Origin: Semisulcospira habei
Taxonomy: Eukaryota; Mollusca; Gastropoda; Semisulcospiridae
Length of the DNA: 64,000 nucleotides
Reading direction: 5' to 3'
Assembly: GCA_036245525.1 (NCBI GenBank)
Contig: BTPG01000004.1
Span: 49,985,323 to 50,049,322 of the forward strand
This document shows, piece after piece, positions 33,301 to 45,300 of the stretch; position 1 is the stretch's first letter; every line of letters starts with the position of its first letter. The notes below the pieces were generated by a model. The model had not been told where the DNA came from and ran no database searches. It saw nothing but the letters and a program-made list of their open reading frames with translations. A program made the translations under genes and the position numbers.

Positions 33301-36300
33301 CTAGAAATGATAGTATACGAACACGACACTTCTATGCCATAATAGAACCTTTCAATTAAAGACCACTTTTATATAGGAAACACCCCCACACCATATGTTC
33401 TAGTCTTAACGCGCTTTGCTTTCTGGTATATCATGGTGCACCTGTAGCCAGTTCACAAACTAGAGTGTGTGATTGCTTGCAAAAAAACATATTCCACATT
33501 TGAATGGCTAGAGCTCACTTCCTACACATAGAAAGGCCAGGCATAATCCCAAAATATATTCATTTTCCCATTATTTATTTCGAAGTAAGAAGTTTAGATC
33601 GTGCAGTGTATGTGAGAGGTTTACAATTACATACCCAAATACCGCAACAATGCGAGGGAAACAGCTTCACGTTTGCGCTGTAATGTAGATTTTGGTTTAT
33701 AGATACTGAGTTCAAAATAGTTTCATATTACACTTTGTTGTTTCACAACATGTTGCAAGTTTAATTTAATTTATTTTTTGTTGTTGTGCAAAATGGTCAT
33801 TTGTTACGAATTTTATTTGTTGATTCAACTCTTGAGTTGGAGTTATTGTGTACTACTTACAAAAATAGATGCGTCGCTCCTGTTCAAAAGATGGCTTCGA
33901 CCTACATCGCTATTCTGCGGTTCTGAAAGGTTCTTTAAAACATAGAAGTGGAGTAATTAGTTCAAGATGCTGGCAGTGAATAAGTTAATGACAGTACCTA
34001 TGAATCCAAAATGCTTACATAGCATAGACCATTTTAGAAGTGGAGTGTTCATATACTATCATTTCTAGACAGTCCGAGTGGCTGACACTTTTGCACCTGT
34101 TTGATTCATAGTCACCAAGCGCGGAACACGCTCAGTGACTATGGATCAAACAGGTGCAGAAGTGTCAGCTGCTCTGTCTGCTTAGAAATGATAGTATATG
34201 AACACTCCACTTCTAAAAAGGTCTATGCTATGTAAGCATTTTGGATTCATAGGTACTGTCATTAACTTATTCACTGCCAGCATCTTGAACTAATTGATTG
34301 ACATGAAAGCATCACAGATTCACTACTTGTTGATCTTTACTGCCTGAGGCATGTGGACATGAAAGAGACAAGCCAAAGGCATAGATCCTCATCAGCCCCT
34401 GCTGCTACAGGGGCTGATAAAGGTCTATGCCTCTTACCTCTGAATGTTGCGCATGGCAGTAAAGTAATTAATTAAATCCTCATTTGAACTCTTTGTCTTT
34501 TATAACTGTTTGCTTAACTCCTTACATCCTGAGGCTGATTTTTTTCAAACAAATTTGCTTATTTTCCGATGAAGGCTATATTACAGATTAGGAGATAGGT
34601 CAAGCATTTAAGTTCAAGGGTGGTGCCAGAATAGCTTGGCGTCTCAGGTGCCAAGCTATTCTGGCAACACCCTTGAACTATGATAGTCAGTTTTATTTCA
34701 AGTAGTGGGTGTATCAGGATAAAAAGGGTTAATAGTTATTTAGTAGGTCTTTTTTTCTGTAAACTGTAAAAGCTACATATTTTGTTCAGATCACACTATT
34801 ACCTGCAGCTGAAAAATGACATTGTGGATGGGCGCCTGCCTTGCTCAAAAGAACAGGCCGTTCGACTGGCTGCCTTCAGTCTTCAAGGTTTGTAATACAA
34901 TGCAGTATCATTAATCAAGATTTCAGTTCTGATTCACTGCCCAAATAAGTAAACTTTGCATTTAACCCATTACATCCTAAGGCTGATTTTGTAAAATTTG
35001 CTTACTGTCCTATGAAGGCTACATTACAGATTGGAAGCTAGATCAACTGTTTCAGTTCAAGGGTGGTGCCATAATAGCTTGGCGCTGCAGGCGCCAAGCT
35101 CTTCTGGCACCACCCTTGAACTATCAGTCAAATTTATTTCAAGCAATGGGTGTATCAGAATGAAAAGGTTAACGAGGTCACTTAGTAAAATTGGGATATT
35201 CTTATTAAAACACTTTTTTCAGAGGTCCCAACTACACTCTTTGTATGTAGCTTACTTCATCTTCAACAAACTTTGGATATTACAAGTACTAAAGTCTGAT
35301 CTTTTGGTGTTTTGTGATAACCAGAATTGACCATGCTCACACACATATAGGCACAGTACTTGAAGGTAGGGGGATGGGGGGGGGGGGGGGGTTTCAGTGG
35401 ATGTGTTTGAGTATTTGCAAGCCTTTGTTTAACCCTTTTCAACCTGATATGCCCATTGCTTAAAATAAATTTGACTATGATAGTTCAAGGGTGGTGCAAG
35501 AATAGCTTGGTGTCTGAGTCGCCAAGGTACTCTGGCACCACCCTTGAAATAGGACAGTTGATTGATCTCCTAATTTGTAATGCAGCCTTCATTATAGGAC
35601 AATAAGCAAATATTGTAAAAAAATCAATCAGCCTCAGGATGTAATGGGTTAAATTTAAAAAATCAGGACCCAAAAGCTGACTGTCAAGCATGTAAAATGC
35701 AAAGAAACTCCCAACAAAAGAAATGAACATTCTTAGATTAGAAAAGGACAATTACAACACAATTAAAAAATGTTCTGGTTAAAACTCTTTTTCAGAATGG
35801 AGATAACAAGAAGAAACAGTTCACTATTAATGTTTTATTTGTCAGATGAGCAACTGAGTTTGAAAATGTAATAAATTGTGTTGTAGTTGTCCTTTCTAAG
35901 CGTATTTCTTTCTTACTTGTGATTTTCTTTGTTCAACGAATTAAGCGTCCTCTTTTGTTCAAACAACTTTGTTTACCACAGTTAATCCCACAGTCAAAAT
36001 TTCCATTTTTGAGAGTGGCCGTCTGAAGACTACATTACATTTACAGTTAACTCCTTACGCCCTGAGGACAAAATTATCAAATTTTTGTAGATATCCTCTG
36101 ATGTCTATATCACAGTTCAGGAGACAGATCAACCATGATATTTTAAGGTTGGTGTCAGAATAGCTTGGCGCCTGCAGGCGCCAAGCTGTTCTGACACCAA
36201 CCTTGAAATATCATGGTAGATCCACATCCTGTCGCAGTCTTTCAGGGCATTATGGGTTAAGGAAACTGTATCGACCATGGCATTGCGAAAGTGGTGCTAG

Positions 36301-39300
36301 CTTGAATAGGTGCCAAGATATTCATGACACCAACCTTGAAATATCATGGTGGATCCACATCCTGTCACAGTCTTTCAAGGCGTTATGGGTTAAGGAAACT
36401 GTATCGACCATGGCATTGCGAAAGTGGTGCTAGCTTGAATAGGTGCCAAGATATTCATGACACCAACCCTGAAATATCATGGTGGATCCACATCCTGTCG
36501 CAGTCTTTCAAGGCGTTATGGGTTAAGGAAACTGTATCGACCATGGCATTGCGAAAGTGGTGCTAGCTTGAATAGGTGCCAAGATATTCATGACACCAAC
36601 CTTGAAATATCATGGTGGATCCACATCCTGTCGCAGTCTTTCAAGGCGTTATGGGTTAAGGAAACTGTATCGACCATGGCATTGCGAAAGTGGTGCTAGC
36701 TTGAATAGGTGCCAAGATATTCATGACACCAACCTTGAAATATCATGGTGGATCCACATCCTGTCGCAGTCTTTCAAGACGTTATGGGTTAAGGAAACTG
36801 TATCGACCATGGCATTGCGAAAGTGGTGCTAGCTTGAATAGGTGCCAAGATATTCATGACGCCAACCTTGAAATATCATGGTGGATCCACATCCTGTCGC
36901 AGTCTTTCAAGGCATTATGGGTTAAGGAAACTGTATCGACCATGGCATTGCGAAAGTGGTGCTAGCTTGAATAGGTGCCAAGATATTCATGACGCCAACC
37001 TTGAAATATCATGGTGGATCCACATCCTGTCGCAGTCTTTCAAGGCATTATGGGTTAAGGAAACTGTATCGACCATGGCATTGCGAAAGTGGTGCTAGCT
37101 TGAATAGGTGCCAAGATATTCATGACACCAACCTTGAACCGCAGTGGTCAACCTATGGCCTCTCTTAGTTTTACACTGGGATGCGAATGGTTCAGCCCTT
37201 CACTGTTGAGGAAAAACTGACCACCCCCCCAGCCGCAAGAGGTCTAGGTCCTCCTGAGGCTCGCAGTTGCGGGGGCTCATGAGGATATGTGCCTCTTGCT
37301 GAAACCACTCTGTATCACTTTGTATCAATGCTGTTTTGATGGCTGGAGATCTTTGATGTTGACTTTACAATGATTTCAAAAGCGCAATCTGTGGCCGTTG
37401 ACATTGAAGGGGTGAAAGGGGGCATGGATGTCTTTGTGTACATATGTATGTGTAATTGTTATAATCCCTCTCATTCGGAGCAACCTTGGGGGTATATTGT
37501 GGAGGGGGGGGGGAGGGGGGGTTACAAGGGTTCCAGAACCCCCGAAGACCCAGACCCAAAATTCTTTTAAAAATGCTATAACAAAGTGCCTTTTTCGGGC
37601 TGTTTGATATTTTAGTGTTAACACATGCCTCACATTGAAGGGGTGAAAGGGGGCATGGATGTCTTTGTGTACATATGTATGTATAGTTGTTATAATCCCT
37701 CTCATTCGGAACGACCTTGGGGGTATATTGTGGGGGGGGGGGTTTACAACTGTTCCGGAACCCCCCCAAGACCCAGACCCAAAATTCTTTAAAAATTGCT
37801 ATAACAAAGTGTCTTTTTCAGGCTGTTTGATATTTTAGTGAATGGTGAGAGTTTTAACGCATGCCTCACAGCCCCTTCCCCCCCCCTCCCCCCCCCCCCC
37901 CCTGATTTTTCGATTTTTGGGCCCCTGGACCTGGAGGCAAGGTCTAGCATTGGGGGGGGGGGGGGGGGGGGATGTCCTTTGTATCAGGTTGTAGGTCCCA
38001 AACGAAAAGTTGGTACACCCTTCCCCCACCCTCCCATGTAACTGATCCACCCCTGATGCTGGATTTAACATGTCCATCTGTGTTAGTTTGTCTTATGGAA
38101 TGCACATCTTCTTTGGTTCACACAGTTTTATTTACACCAGTTTTGTTTTTTTACAGCTGAGTTTGGAGACCATGAGCAAGAGAAGTTTACTGTAGAATAC
38201 TTCAGAGATTATCCACTGCTTCCAAAGGTAATGTTCTAACCTCTGCCATGTTCGAACAGTCAGCCCATAGTGTGTTGGATCAGGATTTTCTTCTGCATAT
38301 ATTTTTTTTAATGACTTCTTTAACATCCCTTGTGCATGCATCCACCGGTACTGTTTACAGTACCAGTGGCTGCATGTGCAAGGTGATATGTTTCATGTAT
38401 GATTTATGTTATTCTTTCACGTTTTTCATCAGATCATGCTAGCTGCGTGCATAATTAAATCCCAGATTTGGGAGGCGTTACTTAAGGACTATGTACCTGT
38501 TGAAGGAGATGGATCGACCATGATAATTCAAGGGTAGTGCCAGATGATCTGGGCGCCTGATGGCGCCAAGCTCATCTGGCACCACCCTTGAATTGTTATG
38601 TTCAATCCGTCTCCTGTTGTAGGGCATTGGGGCTAAATAGTTTAAGCCTTGTACAGTAGACAGTTTCTGTAAATCAAACATAGGTTAAAAACTGCGCTTC
38701 TTTTGACACAAACAGCCCTTTGGGTGCCACGCTCATCTGGCACTACCCTCAAATTGTCATGTTCAGTCTGTCTCCTGCTGTAGGGTGTTGGGCTAAAATG
38801 GGTTAAACCTTATACATTAGACAATTCCGTAAATCAGAAGTAGGTTAACAACTGCTGTTTTTTTATTGAAAGCCTGGACAAACAATATTGCATGCTTACA
38901 AAAGTGCTTTCAAGTTTCAGCCCACTGTTTTTGTCAAACATGTGCAATTTTGACCTGTTTGTGATTTCCAAACATCTATTTATGTTTAAATTCTTTCTGA
39001 ATTTCTTGTTCGTTTCTCATCAGAACATGACCAAAGATGAGGTGACTTGCACGGACCTGCTCAATGAAGTTATGGTGGCTCACGCTAACCTTCAGGGATT
39101 ACCTTCTGCCCGTGCTGAACTTCAGTATATAAAGGACGTGCAGCTGATGGATGGATATGGCTGTGATTTTTACGTTGCTAAGGTTAGAGCACTGTATATC
39201 TGGGGAAAGTGTGGGCTGTTGGTTTCATATTTTCTGTTTATGTACATTCATGCACTTTAAAAATCGACAGCTTGAAGATAGTACGTTTGGGGACATAGTA

Positions 39301-42300
39301 AGACAGAAACGTGTTTTTAGCAACCATGTATTTTGCAAGAAGAAAGTGGTCTACAAATTGGTCTCAGAAAGAGGTTTATATCCTCATGAACCCTCGCAAC
39401 TGTAGGGACCATGAGGATCTGTATCTCTTGCAGTTGCATCATCTTCACCCTTTCTCGTTGTTGAAGGGGTTACCGGTAGCCCACTTAACCCCCATGGGCA
39501 CATTTCCCAAATTTTGGAGGTGTTACCTAAAAACTATGTACCGCTGCAAGAGATGGATCAGCCATCATAATTCAAGGGTAGTGCCAGATGAGCTTGGCGC
39601 CTTCAGGCACCAAGCTCGTCTGGCGCTACTCTTGAATTATCATGGTCGATCTATCTCCTGCTGTAGGGTGTTGGGCTAAATGGGTTAAGTCTGGATTTAT
39701 TTTCAAGTGTAATTTCTTTCATTGGTTTGTTATCTTTTATTTTATGCCATATTCTTGTCGTGTATCACTTTGTCTTTCTTCTTTATCTTGCAGGATGAAT
39801 CACGGAAAGATCTGTACTTAGGAACTTCATATGCTGGTATATTTGCCCGATATCTAGATGGCCAGCCGACCGTGTACTACAGGTACTAAGCACGCTTGCA
39901 TCATAGTATGAACACATGAAAAGTTTCTGACCACAGTGTTGGGAGACAATGACATTTTAACCCTTTGTGTGTCGTTAGCGGTTTTAGTCATGATGATTCC
40001 TGTAGGCGACTAAAACCACTACCAACATACGCAGGGTTAATCTTGTAGTTCTAGAAGTGTAAGACTCATTTCTGCATGCATAAGGGGGTTAACAATTTGC
40101 CATTTGTTTTTTCAAAATACATTACCGATGGCATTACTATCTGGGAATACACTCTATTGCCTATAGATTTCAGCAAAGTTGTGTGTAGCACACACCTGGG
40201 GAGGAGACACCGGGGATCCAAGCACTATGACCCCGGGTGGCCTCCCCTTACTACCCTATCCCGGCGAGCACAGGGCGACCTCGTCAGTTTCACTCATAGC
40301 TCGACCGGGGACGGTCGAGTTTTTGCCTTTCTCCGTTCAACGGGTTTCAGTGGTTTTTGACTTGGGCTTGATTTGGAGTCTTCGATTCAGCCCTGGACTC
40401 ACTACATTCGTGGCTTTTCCTTTTGACAATTGGACTCATTGTGAACTGTGCGCCGACCGGTTTTTACCGGCTCTGACTTTGTGAGTTCACCCTTGGCTTG
40501 GCCTTGGGGTTCGACGACGCACGTGACTTGTGCCCTTCTGTTTTGTGCACGGTGGACTTTCTTCGCCGGCGTAGTTGGCTTAGGGCCTTATGGCTTCTTC
40601 GGTGTCGAAGACTTGCCGCCTTTGCGGGGACTTCCAGTGGCCGGATGATGCACACGACTCTTGCTTGCCGTGTTCGGGCTGTGCTTCGGACGGAACGTGT
40701 GACGGTTGCGCCGCTTGGACGGAAGACCGGTGTTCGCGCAGGTGGGACTTCTAAAGGCGTGACCGGGCCCCTCGCCCGCTTCTGTCTCCCCGGGATCCTC
40801 CACGGGTGGACGTACTTCCCTCGGCGCTTCGGGCTCCTCTCCGCTCCGTCGTTCGGGCTGTCCGCCCCACAGGTAAGTCCCCTTCTTGTACCGTTACCTC
40901 GCTCCCTCCCCTCTCCGAGTCTTTGGAGCAGGGTAGGCGAGTTTCGGAGTCACGCTCCCCACGCTCTGCTTCGTTAGCGCGTGGCTTGAGCCCCATTTTG
41001 TTTCCCACCCCCCGCTCTGCTTCGGGCGAGCGGTCTGGGTGAGATGAGCGTTCATCGGCCACCCCCGGCTCTAGGTCTCCGGAGCGGGGGCGGGTGACGG
41101 AACGCAAGCATAAGAAAGAGAGTAAACGTGATAAGAAATGCTCTCGCTCACGCACCGAGGCTTCGGAACGTGACTCGAGACCGTTAGTAATGCTGCCTCC
41201 CCGCTCTGTATTTTCCGAACGGGCACGGCATGCTTCGCTTTCTTCCCCCCCCCCCCGCCCGCCCCGTCTCGCCTGGGCGGGCCCGGGGTGTGGTTGACTC
41301 TCGCCCCCCACGCTCCGAGGCGTCGGAGCGGGGGTCGCGTGCACATAAATTGTCCCCTCCCCGCTTCGCTTCGCCTGAGCGGGCTTGGCGTGACCTTAGA
41401 CTGTCCCCCCCCCCCGTCTCGTATCGACCAGACGGGCCCGGTGTGACTTGGACCCTCGCCCCCCTCGCTCCGAGGCTTCGGAGCTGGGGCAGCGGGCTCA
41501 TAAATCGTTCCCCTCCCCGCTCCGCCTTTCCTGAGCGGGCTTGGCGTGACCCTAGACTGTCCCCCCCCCCGCCTCGTATCGACCAGGCGGGCCCGGTGTG
41601 ACATCATCGCGCGTCCTCCACGGTCCGTAACATCGGACGGGGGGCCGCGTGCCCGGTATTCGTCCCCTCCCCGCTCCGCCTTTCCTGAGCGGGCTAGGAG
41701 AGACACTTTGTGGTCCCCCCCCCCCCCGCACCGGTTCTCCCGGGCGGGCCATGGGTGACCAGGCCACTTCCTCGGTATTCCGATCGCGGATTGGTCACTC
41801 ACGTCGGCTTCCGTGTGCGGATCCCGACTTCGAGGTGGACCGTCGCTTAGCCACGGTCCCTTCGTCGCCGCGGCGCCCCTCTTTGCGTGCGTCGTGGGCG
41901 GCTGCGTCTACCTCGCGCGCGGCGGTGCGGCGCTCTCGTAGCCACTCGCCCCTTTCGTCTTTGCCGCGAGAAGATCAGTTTTTGGAACCGGACGTCCTCA
42001 GCCTTCATCCGACGGACTCGGCCTCGGCGATCTTCTTGCAGGACTCGGCGGCAGGTTCTCCTTCCCGCCTTTCCGCTATCTCGTCGGCCTCCGCCTCGTC
42101 AGACGTTGCCGGCCCATCGCTCGGATCACAGACGGTCCACACTCTGGGTGAGGCTTCAAGGCTTATCGCCAAGTCCCTACCGCCCGACTTCTGTCCGCCT
42201 TCGCCTCCTCCGAAGAGACAGGCTTCGGCCGTGGTTGACGCGCAGAGGAAGTCAAGCGCCGCAAGTCCCTCCCGCAGCCAGCCGGCTTCCGGGACCTCAC

Positions 42301-45300
42301 CGATGCTTCTCCGCCGAGCTGCGTAACGACGCTTTCGGCGACACGGGATACTCTACCGCCGCTCGATCGCCGGTGGGAATCAACTTAAGCTTCCGCCAGG
42401 CCTGGTACGCTGGACACTCCCAAGCCTTCGCCATACCTCTTCCAGCGGTGGATGCGGCGGCCTTAGTACAGGCGGGCGGCCGCAGGCTCGTCCAGAACTC
42501 GTGGCCTCGGCCTCTCGACAGGATCGCCTCCTTAGCGCGGAACTCGCTGGCGTGCTCGGGTTTTGGAACTGGCTACCCAGGCAGCCCTGCAGTGCCTACA
42601 GGATACGTGGGACCTGGAGGTTCAGTCCCTGCTTCGTGACGTGCTGTCCATCCTGATAGCGGCCATCCGGGCCGCCTACCATTCTTCCGCCAACGCCATG
42701 GCAGCGGCTGCCAATTGCGACCTCTGGAGGAGGGATACCCTTCTGCGCCTATGCTCGGACCTTCCCTTGTCAGTGAAGACCCAGCTCCGTCAAGCCCCCT
42801 TAGGTGGGCCTCAGCTGTTCGGCGACACTTGGCACTCCGTTAAGGAATCTTCCAAGGACTTGTGGCCCAAGCCTGCATCTAACCCAGCCTCGACCCGCTT
42901 TCGCGCCCCCCGCCCGGCCGGGGGTCGTGCCCGGCGGTCTTTCAGGCCCTCCGTTCCTACAGTCGGATCTTCACGAGGTCGGGCCCGTCCATTCCAGGCT
43001 ACTCAGGCCGGCCCCGCCCCTCGCCCTGCTTGGCCCCGCGGTGCCCGTAGATCGGGCCGCGGTCGGGCTCATTGACTCCCCCCCGCCTCCGCCCCCGCCC
43101 TCAGTACTCGGGTCTCCCGTCGGCGGGCGGCTGTCGCTCTTCAGCGATCTTGGAGATCGCTGTTCCCGGACGACCCCTGGATTCTTCCACTGTTACCGCA
43201 GGCCTGCACCTTTCGTTCCTGTCGCCTCCGCCTCTTCGCAGATCACCCATGTGGACCCAGGAACCGCTCGACGGCACACAGGCGGACGCTCTGTGCGGGG
43301 AAGTGGCGACCCTCCTCACCAAAGCGGCGACAGAGGTGGTTTCGCGGCAGGACTCTCCGGCGTTCTACAGCCGGCTCTTCTAGTTCCCAAACCAGGCGGC
43401 AGTTATCGACTTATCGCTGCTTATCAGCGCTAAACAGGTTCAATTTGGCCCCTCGCTAAACAGGTTCAATTTGGCCCCTCGCTTCAGGATGGAGACGGCC
43501 AGGACACTCCGTGCGGCCCTCCGGCCGATGGACTTGCGATCAGCCTCGATCTGTCAGACGCCTATCTGCACGTCCCGATTCATCCGTCGTTTCGCCGGTA
43601 CCTTCGGTTGACTTGGGGGGATCGTCTACCAGTTCGGCGCCCTTCCTTTTGGCCTCAACATCAGTCCGTGGGTATTTACAAGACTGCTCGACGCCGTGAT
43701 AGCCTACTTCCGTCAGCGCTCCTTGAGCCCGGCCTCCAATTACTTGGACGACCTTCTACTGCGCAACTTGGTTTCCGCAGCCCTCCAGACGGACAGGGAT
43801 GCCCTGCTTTCCCTTCTGCGTCGTCTAGGTTTCCTACTCAATCTGGGGAAATCCGATCTTCTCCCTCTCGACGGTTTCTACATCGGGGGATGGAATTCCT
43901 GACCGACCTCAACCTTGTCCGCCTGCCTCTGGCCAGGCGACAGAAGATCGTCGACTTAGCGACTTCGATGGGGATGGGATCCTCCTTCACCGCCAGGGTC
44001 TGGCTTCAACTCCTGGGCCTCCTCAGTGCGGCTGCGGACCGGCTTCCCTTGGGCAGACTTTATGCTCGGCCTCTCCAGCTACATCTCCTTCTTCACTGGC
44101 GACCCGCGGGCGCTCTGTTGGATCTAGTACCAGTCACGCCTCTGGCTCGTCCTCACCTCGAGAGGTGGGCGGACCTCGCTTGGCTGGCTTCGGGGGTGCC
44201 CCTACACTCCCCGCCGCCTCGGTGGTCTCTCTATACAGATGCGAGCCAGGCCGGCTGGGGCGCGCACCTGTTACCGGATTTCTCCCGGCCTCGGGCGTTG
44301 GCTTCGGGAACTGTTAGGGAATCACATCAACTGGCTGGAGCTGAAGGCAGTTGGGTTGGCATTCGACGTTTGGCAGGAGACCTTGGCCAATCAGGAAGTC
44401 CTCGTGCTCTCCGACAACTCGACGGTGGTGGCTTACATACAGAATCAGGGGGGCACTCACTCGCCCTCCCTTTGCATTCTTCTGTACCACCTTCTCCTCT
44501 GGGGCAGGGATCGAGGCATTGCCCTACGAGCCCGCCACATCCCTGGCCACCTCAACATGATTGCGGATGCCCTGTCTCGTCGCGGACAGTTGCTCCACAC
44601 GGAGTGGTCCCTACGCCCGGATATTTTCGCCTGATCTGCTCTCACTGGGAAACGCCGCTAGTGGATCTGTTTGCCACCAGATGGAACAACCAGCTCCCGG
44701 TCTACGTCTCTCCAGTCCTGGATCCACTCGCTTGGGCAGTGGACGCACTCGCCATTCCTTGGGTCGGCCTGATTGCTTACGCCTACCCCCCATCAGTCCT
44801 CGTTCCGAAGGTACTGCGGAAGCTTCTGGGATGCTCGGCGGTCCTCCTGCTGGTGGCCCCCTTCAACTGGACCAAGAGCTGGACCACGGACCTCCTCGCG
44901 CTTGCGATGGACCCTCCCCTGGAGCTTCCTACCCCTCCCACGATGCTCAAGCGGCCCCGTCAGCAGCTTTTCCATCCGTGCCCCGAACGCCTCCGCCTAC
45001 ATGCTTGGAGGTTGTCCGGCACGCCCTCGCCGCTAGAGGTTTCTCGGATGCTGCAGTGGCGGCAATTGCAGCAGCCCGCAGACTCTCTACAAGGAAGGTG
45101 TACGAAGGCACGTGGAGGGTCTTTCAGACCTCGTGCACCTCCCAGGGGCTCCCTCCCACTAACCTAGCCTCCCACCAACTGGCGGAGTTCTTCCTGTGGC
45201 TCTTCGACGACCGGGGCTTAGCCCCAGTCACCATCAAGGGCTACCGCGCTATGATCGCGGACACCTACCGTCACCTGTGTCTTCCGGACCCAGGCGCCTG

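Noticed and set aside
36203..37098. Six overlapping ~80-codon frames
   Set aside because: They repeat with the 133-bp satellite unit and have no independent support.
41071..41802. 243-codon minus-strand frame and neighbouring plus-strand frames in the same stretch
   Set aside because: GC-rich repeats of the DIRS element keep several frames open by composition. Low complexity, no domain.
43608..45167. A 519-codon open frame, the longest in the window
   Set aside because: Only parts of it carry DIRS RT/RNase H protein similarity; other parts read the wrong frame of GC-rich sequence. It is a chance join across frameshifts, not one protein.
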